64,000 nt of DNA from Achromobacter seleniivolatilans. Lineage in GTDB: Bacteria > Pseudomonadota > Gammaproteobacteria > Burkholderiales > Burkholderiaceae_B. The stretch covers positions 4,216,001-4,280,000 of the forward strand of contig NZ_CP132976.1 in NCBI RefSeq assembly GCF_030864005.1, written 5' to 3'. Within the stretch, counting starts at the first letter, position 1, and every line of letters starts with the position of its first letter. This document shows, one piece after another, positions 17,048 through 26,428 of this stretch. A program made the translations under genes and the position numbers. The notes under the pieces were generated by a model, which worked only from the letters and a program-made list of their open reading frames with translations, was not told the origin of the DNA and did not search any database.

Positions 17048-18292
17048 TTACTTGTTCGCGCTGGTTTGCCAACGCGCCATCAGCGTGTTGGACGGCAGGG
17101 TTTCATCCAGCAGCTTGGCCGCGGTTTCGCGGCCAGCCACGGGCAGCCCCTTGGGGTCCAGCAGACCCACCTGCACCAGCACGCTGGCCTGATCCCAATA
17201 GATGTGCTCGTGGTAGAGCTTGTCGCCGCGGAACTTCACGATGGCGACCAGCGGAATTTCCACGGTACGTCCGGTGGGCGCCACCCCTGGCAGCAGCCAG
17301 TCGATCTCGGTGGTGTGGGTAAAGCAGAACAGCAGTTCGTCCACGATCTGCGTGGCGCCGACCGTGCGCGACAGCGGAATCAGGCGCGTGTCCGGCGGAT
17401 TGCTGTTGACGAAATGATGCTGGTAGAAGCGGGACAGTTCCTTGTGGCCCACGCCGCCCGTCATGGTGGGGATGTGATTGACATAGGGCTCGGCCACCAT
17501 CGTGGCCATCGTCGCGGCTACGTCGCGCGTGCCGAATTCGTATTCGCAGTGCTTGTCCCACAAATAGGAATAGTCGAACTCCGGACCAATCGCGCGCTGC
17601 AAGGCAGCCATGCTGCGCTGGTGCGCCATCAACGCAGCAGGCTTGTCGTAGTGATCGCCGCCGGTGCGCGCAAACGCATGTTCCATACCCGGATAGACAT
17701 AGAGCTCAACGCCCGGCTTGCCACCCAGCGTTTCCAGAATGCGCTGACGCGCCGCTGGCGGACAGAAGCCATCCTGCTCGGCAATGTGCAGCACCAGACG
17801 GCCGCGCAGCTTGGATGCTTCTTCCAGGCTGTCTTCGATGCCCACGCCGTAGTAACCCACGGCCACGTCCACATCGGTACGGCAAGCAGCCAGATACGCC
17901 AGCTTGCCGCCCAGGCAGTAACCCACAACGCCCACCCCGCCCTGCTGCTCGGGCAATTCGCGCAGGGCGGCAATCGTGGAGGCAATGTCGCGCATGCCCA
18001 GTTCCAGATCAAACCCCTGGTACAACGCGAAGGCGCGCGGCATGTCTGCGGGGCCGTCCGTCAGTTGAATGCCGGGTTCCTGGCGCCAGAACAGATCGGG
18101 CACCAGCACCACATACCCTTCTTCTGCCAACAATTGCGCCGCACGGCGCATTACGTCGTTGACGCCAAAGATCTCCTGGCACAGCACCAGCCCGGGGCCG
18201 TGGCCGCTGGCGGGCACTGCCAGATAAGCGCCAAAAGACTTGCCATCGTGCGAGGCCACCTGAACCTGGCGCGTCGAAATGTTCTGAGTCAT
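17048..18292 (-). CDS. Dienelactone hydrolase fused to an NTF2/SnoaL-like domain
   Basis: 414 residues, far longer than ordinary dienelactone hydrolase (about 235). Residues 1-245 are the alpha/beta hydrolase: QEIFGVN (Glu), GYCLGG (nucleophile Cys), EQDGFCP (Asp) and GMEHAFAR (His) give a complete catalytic set. Residues about 255-414 look like an NTF2/SnoaL-type domain (YVNHIPTMTGG, HEHIYWDQASVLVQVGLL). SD AAGGAG precedes ATG 18292. Dienelactone hydrolases open lactone rings after aromatic ring cleavage, yet no ring-cleavage dioxygenase is present. Function of the extra domain is unknown. Confidence 0.88.
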   Translation of the reverse strand: MTQNISTRQVQVASHDGKSFGAYLAVPASGHGPGLVLCQEIFGVNDVMRRAAQLLAEEGYVVLVPDLFWRQEPGIQLTDGPADMPRAFALYQGFDLELGMRDIASTIAALRELPEQQGGVGVVGYCLGGKLAYLAACRTDVDVAVGYYGVGIEDSLEEASKLRGRLVLHIAEQDGFCPPAARQRILETLGGKPGVELYVYPGMEHAFARTGGDHYDKPAALMAHQRSMAALQRAIGPEFDYSYLWDKHCEYEFGTRDVAATMATMVAEPYVNHIPTMTGGVGHKELSRFYQHHFVNSNPPDTRLIPLSRTVGATQIVDELLFCFTHTTEIDWLLPGVAPTGRTVEIPLVAIVKFRGDKLYHEHIYWDQASVLVQVGLLDPKGLPVAGRETAAKLLDETLPSNTLMARWQTSANK

Positions 18293-18338
18293 GCGTCTCT
18301 CCTTGATGCGTACAGCGTGATGCTGGCTGCGGGCCGCC

Positions 18339-19517
18339 TTACTTCATCTGGCAGGCGGCAGCGAACGGGTCCTGGTACTGCGTCAGCACCGTGCCCGACA
18401 GCTTGTTGACGAGCTTTCCGCCTGCGCCCGCTTCGATAATGCGCAGGTAGTAGTTCTGGACCGGGTATTGATTGCGGTTGAATTTGAAGTCACCACGCAC
18501 CGACTTGAAGTCCGCCTGCCGCAAGGCCGGACGCAAGGCGTCGGCTTCCAGCTTGCCGCCTGTTTTGCGCACCGCGCTATCCAGCAGCATGGCGGCGTCA
18601 TATCCTTGCGAGGCATACAAGGTCGGGCTGCGGTTGTAGGTTTTCTTGAAGTCTTCGACAAACTTGCGATTGGCCGGGTTGTCCAGATCGGCCGCCCATT
18701 GCGACGTATTGCGCAAGCCCGCGATCGGCGCGCCCACCGCCGCGATCGTGTCTTCGTCGCCAGAGAAACCCGGCGCCAGCAACGCGATGTCTTTGGAAAG
18801 ACCCGCGCCGTTGAACTGCTTGATGAAGTTCACGCCCATACCGCCGGGCAGAAAGAAGAACACGGCATCGGGTTTGCTGGCCCGCAGCCGCGTGATCTCG
18901 ACGCCATAGTCCAATTGGCCCAGCTGGGTGTAGATCTCTTCAGAGAGCCCGCCTTTGTACAGACGCTTGAAACCATTGAGCGACTCGCGTCCGCCCGGAT
19001 AGTCCGGCGCAATCAGGGCGACGCTCTTGTAACCCTGGTCGGCGGCATACTTGCCCATGGCGGCGGGAATATCTTCGTTCTGCCAGGCCACCGCAAAAAA
19101 GTTGGGATTACAGCCCGCGCCGGCGTAGTTTTCCGGGCCCGTATTGGTGCTGAGATAGATCGTGCCCGATTGCAAAATGGCCGGCATCACAGGCAGCAGC
19201 ACATTTGAAAATACGATGCCCGTCATCACGTCGACCTTGTCGCGCTTGAGCAGGCGTTCAACCGCCTGACGGCCTGTGTCCGCTTTTTGCTGGTCATCGG
19301 CCACGACCACTTCCGCCGTCAGTCCGCCCAGCTTGCCGCCGGTATGTTGCAGCGCAAGATTGAAGCCATCGCGAATCTCATTACCCAACGCCGAACCCGG
19401 TCCGGATAGCGTCGTCAGCAAGCCCACCTTGATCTTGTCAGCTGCCGTGGCGCTTGCCGCGGCTGTCATGCAAACCAGCGCTGCCAGCGCGCGCCGGCTC
19501 CAAAGATGTCGATTCAT
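18339..19517 (-). CDS. Branched-chain-type ABC transporter substrate-binding protein (no permease alongside)
   Basis: 392-residue periplasmic binding protein with a signal peptide ending near ASATA-AD, then KIKVGLLTTLSGPGSALG and the Peripla_BP_6 fold. It is clearly paralogous to the binding protein at 39627-40790: shared stretches include IAPDYPxGxxxLxGFKR and FxxPGGMGxNFxKQF. No permease or ATPase genes accompany it, so it may dock with the LivHMGF system at 36-39 kb. ATG 19517 with GGGGTGG upstream was chosen over a longer frame to 19610. First gene of the Rieske operon; divergent from the AraC regulator. Confidence 0.88.
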   Translation of the reverse strand: MNRHLWSRRALAALVCMTAAASATAADKIKVGLLTTLSGPGSALGNEIRDGFNLALQHTGGKLGGLTAEVVVADDQQKADTGRQAVERLLKRDKVDVMTGIVFSNVLLPVMPAILQSGTIYLSTNTGPENYAGAGCNPNFFAVAWQNEDIPAAMGKYAADQGYKSVALIAPDYPGGRESLNGFKRLYKGGLSEEIYTQLGQLDYGVEITRLRASKPDAVFFFLPGGMGVNFIKQFNGAGLSKDIALLAPGFSGDEDTIAAVGAPIAGLRNTSQWAADLDNPANRKFVEDFKKTYNRSPTLYASQGYDAAMLLDSAVRKTGGKLEADALRPALRQADFKSVRGDFKFNRNQYPVQNYYLRIIEAGAGGKLVNKLSGTVLTQYQDPFAAACQMK

Positions 19518-19699
19518 GAGCCACCCCGTTTTGTCCGTCAGCGATGCTGGCGGAAGCTGACAGAAACCGTCTGCCGTCGGTTTACGCATGCTGCCGGTCA
19601 AAGCCGCCAAGCTTACGCGCCGCGGCGCTGCCCTCCAATAGACTTGGAAAATCCTGCAGGGCCTGCTCGGCTAGAGTAGGCCGCCGCGTGCTGGGGCTC

Positions 19700-19725
19700 T
19701 ATCCGAATACGGTCACTCTTATCCG
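19700..19725. promoter_or_regulatory. Candidate AraC-type direct repeat
   Basis: TATCCG occurs at 19700-19705 and 19720-19725, 20 bp apart, each preceded by CTCT. It lies in the 288-bp divergent region between the binding-protein gene and the AraC regulator. The spacing of about two helical turns fits AraC/XylS half-sites, but the motif is short. Confidence 0.35.
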
Positions 19726-19805
19726 GGATTCACTTAATTCCAAACCCTTGATGATTAAATTACTCTGGCCACAGATACGGGAGCGTTCCCGTCCCGGAGG
19801 CATCC

Positions 19806-20792
19806 ATGCAAGACTGGTCCCGACTCACCCTTGCGCCCTTGTTCAAGCGGCGCGTGTTCAGCTCCACCCAACAGGATGAGACCCTCACCCGTGTTTCTGA
19901 GGCGCTGAAGGACCACCGCCTCACCTGGAAAAGCGGCCGCGTGGACGCCGAGCTGAACCGGGGCCGCTTCGGCTCACTGACAGTCTGTACGCTGCGCTAC
20001 GGCGCCGAAGTCCACATTGAGCCCGACCGTTTGCAAGACTTCATGCTGGTGCAGGTGCCGCTGCGCGGACGCGCCTGTATTGAATGCGGCGATGACCGCG
20101 TCGATGCCACGCCGGACTGCGCAGCCGTCATCGCCCCCAACCGGCCCCTGCGGCTGCACTGGGAAGCGGGCTGTGAACAACTGCTGTTGAAGATTCCCCG
20201 GGGCAAGCTGGAAGCCATAGGCCGCCGCGCCTTTGGCGACGCCGCTGACCGCCCGCTGGATTTCAGCCCCGCGCTACGCCTGGACAACCCCATCGGCGCC
20301 GCCTGGCGCAGCATGGTGACCGGCATGATCCATTTGCTGCCCACCCTGGATGACGGCGCGCCCAGGCCTCCGGCCGCATGGCTCGAACACATCGAGGACA
20401 CGCTGATCCTGCATCTGCTCTACAACCAGCCCAACACCTGGCAGCACCATGCGGGCACGGCCCCGTCCGAGCCGCGCCGCCTGACCTTGGCCGAGTCCTA
20501 CATGCGTGCACATTTATCCGCGCCGCTGACGCTGCCCGACATCGCCCGCCACGCCGGCGCCAGCGCCACGGTTCTGACCCGCCTGTTTCAGGAACACCGC
20601 GATACCACGCCGATGAACGCCCTGCGGGCGCTACGGCTGGACACTGCCAGACAACAGCTGAAGTCAGACGCCGCCGTCAGCGTCACGGAAGTGGCGCTAG
20701 GCGTGGGATTTGGGCATCTGGGAAGGTTCTCGGAGTATTACCGCGAACGATTTGGAGAATTGCCGCGAGAGACGCGGCGATCGGGCGGTTGA
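19806..20792 (+). CDS. AraC/XylS-family transcriptional regulator
   Basis: 328 residues. The N-terminal 200 residues form a sensor domain of the AraC_binding_2 type, common in regulators of aromatic catabolism (FeaR/AntR/XylS-like). The C-terminal 100 residues hold two helix-turn-helix motifs: LPDIARHAGASATVLTRLFQE and VTEVALGVGFGHLGRFSEYYRERFGELP. SD GGAGG precedes ATG. It is divergent from the Rieske operon, so it is the likely activator of those genes; the inducer is unknown. Confidence 0.9.
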   Translation: MQDWSRLTLAPLFKRRVFSSTQQDETLTRVSEALKDHRLTWKSGRVDAELNRGRFGSLTVCTLRYGAEVHIEPDRLQDFMLVQVPLRGRACIECGDDRVDATPDCAAVIAPNRPLRLHWEAGCEQLLLKIPRGKLEAIGRRAFGDAADRPLDFSPALRLDNPIGAAWRSMVTGMIHLLPTLDDGAPRPPAAWLEHIEDTLILHLLYNQPNTWQHHAGTAPSEPRRLTLAESYMRAHLSAPLTLPDIARHAGASATVLTRLFQEHRDTTPMNALRALRLDTARQQLKSDAAVSVTEVALGVGFGHLGRFSEYYRERFGELPRETRRSGG

Positions 20793-20946
20793 GAGCATCG
20801 GATGGCGCTCTGCGCAAGACTCATGATGAAGAATCCGCGCGCCCAGGCAGAACAATGACACCAAGCACCAAAGGCCGCCACACCAACTTCAAGTGCCGGC
20901 TGAAAAGCCAATGCAGCGACCTCAAGTGCTCAGTACAACCCAGCGA

Positions 20947-21354
20947 TCAAGCCGCTGGCACCACTGCGGTGACTTCGATCTCGACCTTGGCGCGATCTTC
21001 TACCAGATCCGCCACCTCGACCGCCGTCATCGCCGGAAAGTGTTTTCCGATGAACTCGCGGTAGTGCTTGCCGATGGCGGGATACGCCGCCACATATTCT
21101 TCCTTGTCCGTCACATACCAAGTCATGCGGACTATGTGTTCAGGCTTGGCGCCGCCTTCAGCCAAGATGGCAACAATGTTCGACAAGGTCTGGCGCACCT
21201 GCTCTGCCAGATCATCCGTTTCGAACTGCTGCTGACCATTCCACCCCACCTGCCCGCCCACGAACACGAGCTTGCTGCCCACCTGCATTTCGGTAAGCAC
21301 ACCATTCGAATAGCCCCGGGGCGCCATCCAATCCGGCGGTTGCAGAATCTTCAT
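20947..21354 (-). CDS. RidA-family protein with substituted catalytic arginine
   Basis: 135-residue RidA/YjgF fold. Canonical RidA hydrolyses reactive enamines/imines using Arg105 in the FPARSCVEV motif; here the segment reads HFPAMTAVEV, so the arginine is methionine. That places it outside the classic deaminase group, in the less understood Rid subfamilies. It is the last gene of the 2-aminobenzoyl-CoA operon, 30 bp after the thioesterase. Because the pathway makes an amino-cyclohexene-carboxyl-CoA (an enamine), a role in its tautomerisation or hydrolysis is an attractive inference. Confidence 0.87.
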   Translation of the reverse strand: MKILQPPDWMAPRGYSNGVLTEMQVGSKLVFVGGQVGWNGQQQFETDDLAEQVRQTLSNIVAILAEGGAKPEHIVRMTWYVTDKEEYVAAYPAIGKHYREFIGKHFPAMTAVEVADLVEDRAKVEIEVTAVVPAA

Positions 21355-21384
21355 AACGTCTCATCCTATTTATAAGAAAACAAA

Positions 21385-21831
21385 CTACAGGGTGACTCTT
21401 GCGGCAGAAGCCGCAGGAATCAGATAAGCCTGCATGCGTTCCCGCAGGTCCGCAGGCAGCGGCATGGACTTCATCGTCCGCAAATCCACCGTCACGATCG
21501 TCAGCATGGCTGACAATCGCAACTGACCATCCGGCCCTTCAAAGCGCACCAGCGCCTTGAACGATGCGCCGCCGATGCGCTGCACTTCCAGCGTCTGGTG
21601 CAAGCGTTCGTGCCAACGGCTGGGCGCGCTGAAATCGCAGGTGACCGACGCCATGGGCGTACCGATGTGCCGGTCCACATGCAGCGTATGGAACGGCAAC
21701 CCCATGCCTTTGTCGAACCACTCCTCGACAAAGTCATTGATCATCTCGAAATAGCGCGGGTAGAAAACAATGCCCGCCGGATCACAATGACGGAACCGGA
21801 CTTCGACCTGGCTTGAGAAAGGGTTGGCCAT
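21385..21831 (-). CDS. Acyl-CoA thioesterase, 4-hydroxybenzoyl-CoA type
   Basis: 148-residue hotdog-fold thioesterase. The FRHCDPAGIVFYPRYFEMIND stretch, with its aspartate, is the 4HBT active-site signature. Likely releases CoA from stalled aryl- or alicyclic-CoA intermediates, as in several aryl-CoA pathways. 21 bp separate it from the ligase gene upstream. Confidence 0.9.
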   Translation of the reverse strand: MANPFSSQVEVRFRHCDPAGIVFYPRYFEMINDFVEEWFDKGMGLPFHTLHVDRHIGTPMASVTCDFSAPSRWHERLHQTLEVQRIGGASFKALVRFEGPDGQLRLSAMLTIVTVDLRTMKSMPLPADLRERMQAYLIPAASAARVTL

Positions 21832-21852
21832 GATGATTTCCTGTTGCCTTGT

Positions 21853-23493
21853 TCAAGCCATCTTGCGCAGCGCAAAGCGCTGCAACTTGCCGGTTTCGGT
21901 ACGGGGCAACGCCGCCACGAATTCGATCGCGCGCGGGTACTTGTACGGCGCGATGCTGGCCTTCACAAAGTTCTGCATTGCAGTGACGAGTTCATCGCTA
22001 GCTTCAAAGCCGGGTTTCAGCACGACAAAGGCTTTCACCACCTGACCGCGTTCATCGTCAGTCGCGCCCACCACGCCGCACTCGGCCACGGCCTCATGGC
22101 GCAGCAAGGCGTCTTCCACTTCCGGGCCGGCGATGTTGTAGCCCGCCGATACGATCATGTCGTCGTTGCGCGCCTGGTAATACAGATAGCCGTCATCGTC
22201 CTGCATGAAGGTATCGCCCGGCAGGTTCCAGCCCTTTTGCACAAAGCGGCGCTGGCGCTCGTCGGCCAGATAGCGGCAGCCGGTCGGGCCCTTGATGGCA
22301 AGGCGGCCCACCGTGCCGTTAGGCAAGGGATTCATATCATCGTCCACGACCTGCGCCACATAACCCGGCACCACACGGCCGATCGCGCCGCGCTTGACCG
22401 ACTCGGGCGGGCTGGACACAAACACGTGGATCATTTCCGTGCCGCCAATGCCGTCGATCATTTCAAGGCCGCTGGCCTGCTTCCACAATTGACGCGTGGC
22501 GTCTGGCAAGGCTTCGCCTGCCGATACGCTTTTCTTCAATGAAGACAGGTCAAACTTGCCAACCAGCGCCGCCATCTGGCGATAGAACGTCGGGGCCGTG
22601 AAGACGATGGTGGCGCGGAAATCCTGGATCAGTTCCAAGAGGCTTTCCGGCGTCAGCCTTTCGGCCAGCACCGTGCTGGCGCCCACGCGCAGCGGGAAGC
22701 ACAGCAGGCCGCCCAATCCGAACGTGAATGCCAATGGCGGCGTGCCGCAGAAGATATCGTCGGGGCCGGGCTTGATGACGTGCTTGGGAAACAGATCGCA
22801 CATCGCCAGCACGTCGCGGTGAAAATGCATGCAGCCCTTGGGCGAACCCGTCGTGCCGCTGGTGAAAGCGATCAGGCAGACGTCGTCGCCGGACGTATCG
22901 CAGGCAGTATAGGTATCCGGCTTGGCTGCCGCCAAGGCATCCAGCGCGTCTGGAGCGGCATCATTGAAGTACATGACTTGAGACAGGCCGGCGCAATGAT
23001 GCTCGTGCTCGGGCTGGGTGCAGAACTGCGCTTCTTCTTTCAGGCGTGCATCGCACAGCACGGCCTGGATCTGCGCTTTTTCGATGATCTGCTTGAGTTC
23101 TTTCGCGCGCAGCAGCGGCATGGTCGGCACGGTGACCAGACCCGCTTTGATCGCGGCCAGCCAAGACGCCGCCATCATCGGATTATTCGGCCCGCGCAAC
23201 AGCAGGCGGTTGCCGGGAACGAGCTTCATGTCCTCGGTCAGCACGCGTGCAATGCGGTTGGTCAGTTGGGCCAGCTCGCGATAGGTCATCGACGCAGGCT
23301 TGCCGTTTTCCAGCCAGCGCAACGCCGGGCGGTCGCCAAAGCCGCGATCGGCCATGGCGTCCACCAATTCAACGGCGCAATTAAAGCGCTTGGGGTAAGC
23401 CACGTCGGGGCCGTCCAAGAGGAATTCGGGCCATTGATCGCCCGGGGGCAGGTTGTCCCGGGCAAACGTGTCGATGTGGGCAGATACTTCCAT
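21853..23493 (-). CDS. Aryl-CoA ligase, probably 2-aminobenzoate-CoA ligase
   Basis: 546-residue adenylate-forming enzyme of the benzoate-CoA ligase family. AMP-binding motif IAFTSGTTGSPKGCMHFHRD is at about residue 205; ARNDDMIVSAGYNIAGPEVE (hinge, A8) is about 435; the terminal catalytic lysine lies in RTETGKLQR (about 530). The operon partner 2-aminobenzoyl-CoA monooxygenase/reductase makes anthranilate the most likely substrate. Benzoate or salicylate cannot be excluded by sequence reading. Confidence 0.87.
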   Translation of the reverse strand: MEVSAHIDTFARDNLPPGDQWPEFLLDGPDVAYPKRFNCAVELVDAMADRGFGDRPALRWLENGKPASMTYRELAQLTNRIARVLTEDMKLVPGNRLLLRGPNNPMMAASWLAAIKAGLVTVPTMPLLRAKELKQIIEKAQIQAVLCDARLKEEAQFCTQPEHEHHCAGLSQVMYFNDAAPDALDALAAAKPDTYTACDTSGDDVCLIAFTSGTTGSPKGCMHFHRDVLAMCDLFPKHVIKPGPDDIFCGTPPLAFTFGLGGLLCFPLRVGASTVLAERLTPESLLELIQDFRATIVFTAPTFYRQMAALVGKFDLSSLKKSVSAGEALPDATRQLWKQASGLEMIDGIGGTEMIHVFVSSPPESVKRGAIGRVVPGYVAQVVDDDMNPLPNGTVGRLAIKGPTGCRYLADERQRRFVQKGWNLPGDTFMQDDDGYLYYQARNDDMIVSAGYNIAGPEVEDALLRHEAVAECGVVGATDDERGQVVKAFVVLKPGFEASDELVTAMQNFVKASIAPYKYPRAIEFVAALPRTETGKLQRFALRKMA

Positions 23494-23555
23494 GTGGTTC
23501 CCCTTGCCTTGTGCTGTGTGGTTTGCGTCGCTGAAGACGAGAGCTCGATGGCTCT

Positions 23556-24728
23556 CTACGCCTTCAGCAGTTCACGGGCGATGATCAACTTCTGGACTTC
23601 GGTGGCGCCTTCGTAGATACGTAGCGCTCTGATTTCCCTGTAAAGCTTCTCCACCGGCATCCCCGACACCACGCCCGCACCGCCAAACATCTGCAATGCG
23701 CGGTCGATCACGGTCTGCGCCGATTCAGTGGCCATCATCTTGGCCATCGCTGCTTCACGCGTGGTGCGCAGCTTTTGCACGTCGCGCATCCACGCGGCGC
23801 GGTACGTCAACAGCGCCGAAGCGTCGATGGCAGTTGCCATGTCGCCCAACGCGGCTTGCGTCAGTTGCAGGTCGGCCAGCGCCTGCCCGAACATGCGGCG
23901 CGACTTGGCGCGGGCAAGGCCCTCGTCCAACGCGCGGCGCGCAAAACCCAGCGCGGCCGCGGCCACCGATGCGCGGAAAATATCCAGCGTCATCATGGCC
24001 AGCTTGAACCCCTGGCCGGCATCGCCCAGACGATGCGATACCGGAATGCGGCAGTTATCGAATGTGATCGTGGCCAACGGATGCGGCGCAATCAGCTCGA
24101 TGCGTTCGCTGACTTCAAATCCTGGAGTGTCGGCATCCACCACAAAAGCGCTGATACCGCGTGCGCCCGGCGCTTCACCCGTACGAGCGAACACGCAGTA
24201 GAAGTCGGCGATGCCGCCATTGGAAATCCAGGTTTTGGCGCCGTTCAGCACATAATGGTTGCCATCCAGCGTGGCTTCGCACGACAACGCAGCCACGTCC
24301 GAGCCCGCATCGGGTTCAGACAGTGCGAAAGCGGCGATGGCCTCGCCGCGCGACACGCGTGGCAGGTAGCGCTCACGCAGTTCGTCGGAACCCATCAGCG
24401 AAATTGCGCCGCTGCCCAGGCCCTGCATGGCAAACGCGAAGTCTGCCAACCCTTCGTGGCGCGCCAGGGTTTCGCGCAGAATGCAAACCGAACGGGAATC
24501 CACGTCGGGCAGCGCGCCGCCCCAGGCGCCGCCAGGGCCGCCCGCAACCGCGTAGCGCAGCCAGCCAGCTTCGCCCATCGCTTTCACCAGCTTTTTGCAG
24601 GCGGCGTCGGCGTCGTGATGGTCAACATTGCCCAGAGACTTCTCGCACCAGGCGTCAACGTCGTGAGCCAGTTTGCGGTGCGTTTCGTCAAAAAAGGGCC
24701 AGTCCAGCCAGCTTGCGTCACGCATCAT
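23556..24728 (-). CDS. Acyl-CoA dehydrogenase
   Basis: 390-residue FAD enzyme. Signature blocks: [37 protein letters not shown], the [10 protein letters not shown] region, and [34 protein letters not shown] with the glutamate usually serving as catalytic base. ATG 24728 overlaps the stop of the enoyl-CoA hydratase gene; ATG 24725 is equally possible. In the anthranilate-CoA pathway it would oxidise an alicyclic CoA intermediate on the way to beta-oxidation. Confidence 0.9.
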   Translation of the reverse strand: MMRDASWLDWPFFDETHRKLAHDVDAWCEKSLGNVDHHDADAACKKLVKAMGEAGWLRYAVAGGPGGAWGGALPDVDSRSVCILRETLARHEGLADFAFAMQGLGSGAISLMGSDELRERYLPRVSRGEAIAAFALSEPDAGSDVAALSCEATLDGNHYVLNGAKTWISNGGIADFYCVFARTGEAPGARGISAFVVDADTPGFEVSERIELIAPHPLATITFDNCRIPVSHRLGDAGQGFKLAMMTLDIFRASVAAAALGFARRALDEGLARAKSRRMFGQALADLQLTQAALGDMATAIDASALLTYRAAWMRDVQKLRTTREAAMAKMMATESAQTVIDRALQMFGGAGVVSGMPVEKLYREIRALRIYEGATEVQKLIIARELLKA

Positions 24729-25585
24729 CAGTTCCCCTCGAACACGGGCTTCTGTTTGGCCACAAAGGCCTCGTACGCGCGATGGAAGTCGCGCGTCTGC
24801 ATGCAAATGGCCTGGGCCTCGGCTTCGGCCTCAATGGCTTCGTCCACACCCATGTTCCATTCCTGATGCAGCAGCTTCTTGGTGACGCCGTGTGCAAACG
24901 TCGGGCCAGCGGCCAATTGCGCGGCCAGCGTCTGGGCGGCATCGCCCAGCTTGGCGGAGTCATGCAGCGCATTGAAGAAACCCCAGCTGGCGCCCTCTTC
25001 GGCAGTCATGGCGCGGCCGGTGTACAGCAATTCAGAGGCGCGGCCCTGGCCGATCATGCGCGGCAACAAGGTGCAGGCGCCCATATCGGCGCCCGCCAGC
25101 CCGACCCGCGTAAACAGGAAGGCTGTACGCGCGGCGGGCGTGCCCAGACGCATGTCCGAGGCCAGCGCCACCATGGCGCCTGCGCCAGCGCACACACCGT
25201 CCACGGCGGCCACGATAGGCTGCGGGCATGCGCGCATGGCTTTGACCAGATCGCCCGTCATACGGGTGAAGTCCAGGAGTTCAGGCATGGTCATCTTGGT
25301 CAGCGGACCGATGATCTCGTGCACGTCGCCACCCGAGCAGAAGTTTCCTCCCGCGCCCGTCACCACCACTACCTTGACGTCGGTGGCATACACCAGCGAG
25401 CGGAACAGGTCGCGCAGCTCGGCGTAGGAATCAAACGTCAGCGGGTTCTTGCGTTCGGGGCGATTCAGGGTGACGGTGCCGATCTTGCCGTCGGCCGACA
25501 CCTGCCACAGAAACGTCTTGGCCTGATAACCGGCCATCGGACGTTTGTGGTGCTTCATGGTGTGCTCTTCGGACTGGGTGGTCAT
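24728..25585 (-). CDS. Enoyl-CoA hydratase/isomerase family protein
   Basis: 285-residue crotonase. The CoA/oxyanion-hole segments [12 protein letters not shown] and [19 protein letters not shown] are visible, plus [25 protein letters not shown] precedes ATG 25585. Probably hydrates the ring-reduced CoA thioester or opens the ring hydrolytically. It is coupled by stop/start overlap to the acyl-CoA dehydrogenase. Confidence 0.9.
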   Translation of the reverse strand: MTTQSEEHTMKHHKRPMAGYQAKTFLWQVSADGKIGTVTLNRPERKNPLTFDSYAELRDLFRSLVYATDVKVVVVTGAGGNFCSGGDVHEIIGPLTKMTMPELLDFTRMTGDLVKAMRACPQPIVAAVDGVCAGAGAMVALASDMRLGTPAARTAFLFTRVGLAGADMGACTLLPRMIGQGRASELLYTGRAMTAEEGASWGFFNALHDSAKLGDAAQTLAAQLAAGPTFAHGVTKKLLHQEWNMGVDEAIEAEAEAQAICMQTRDFHRAYEAFVAKQKPVFEGN

Positions 25586-25636
25586 GGTGTCTCCTGTTCG
25601 TGAATTCTGGAATGGGGGGCAGGCGCGGCGCCGGTA

Positions 25637-26428
25637 TCAGCCGGTCATCACTTCGCCGCCATCTACCGCTATCGCCTGGCCGTTGATGGACGCCGACGCT
25701 GGCAGCGCCAGCCAAGCCACCGTTTCGGCCACTTCCTCGGGCTGCACAAGGCGGCCCTGCGGGTTGCGTTCGGCCAGCTTGGCGCGGGCGGCTTCCGGCG
25801 TCATGCCGGTTTTTTCCACAATGTTCGTCACCGCGCCGCGCACGATGTCGGTCTCGGTGTAGCCCGGGCACACCGCATTGACGGTCACGCCTTTCTGGGC
25901 AGTTTCAAGCGCGAGCGATCGAGTCAGGCCTATAACTCCGTGCTTTGCAGCGCAGTAAGCACTAACGTACCCATAGCCGATCAGGCCGGCTGTGCTGGCC
26001 ACGTTGATCACGCGGCCCCACTGCGCTTGCAGCATGCCCGGCAAAGCGGCCTGGATGCAGTGGAAGGTGCCGGTCAAGTTGACGGCGATCATTTGCTGCC
26101 ACAGCGCGGAATCGGTACGGTCAAAGCGCTGGCTGACGGCCTGACCCGCGTTGTTCACCAATACCAGCACCGGCCCGAACTCAGATTCGGCCTGGGCGAA
26201 GGCCGCTCGCACCGACGCTTCATCTGCAATGTCTGCGCTGACGGCCTGCACTTGACCCAGACTGGCCAGGCTGTCGGCCGCAGCATCCAGCGCCGCGCCA
26301 TCGCGGCCCAGGAGCGTGACGCGGGCGCCGCGCTGCAAGAGCGCGCGGGCGCTGGCCAGCCCGATGCCGCGCGCGCCGCCCGTTACCAGAGCATGACGCC
26401 CGGCAAGCGGTTGCGGGGTTGTATTCAT
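25637..26428 (-). CDS. SDR-family 3-hydroxyacyl-CoA dehydrogenase
   Basis: 263-residue [23 protein letters not shown] (cofactor), [10 protein letters not shown], the [23 protein letters not shown] catalytic region (Ser, Tyr, Lys), and a PGYTETDI loop. It overlaps the monooxygenase/reductase stop by four bases. A beta-hydroxyacyl-CoA dehydrogenase role fits the neighbouring hydratase and dehydrogenase. Confidence 0.88.
   Translation of the reverse strand: MNTTPQPLAGRHALVTGGARGIGLASARALLQRGARVTLLGRDGAALDAAADSLASLGQVQAVSADIADEASVRAAFAQAESEFGPVLVLVNNAGQAVSQRFDRTDSALWQQMIAVNLTGTFHCIQAALPGMLQAQWGRVINVASTAGLIGYGYVSAYCAAKHGVIGLTRSLALETAQKGVTVNAVCPGYTETDIVRGAVTNIVEKTGMTPEAARAKLAERNPQGRLVQPEEVAETVAWLALPASASINGQAIAVDGGEVMTG

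Noticed and set aside
16691..18409. 572-codon plus-strand frame
   Set aside because: Antisense to the dioxygenase alpha subunit and dienelactone hydrolase genes, with no recognisable domain.
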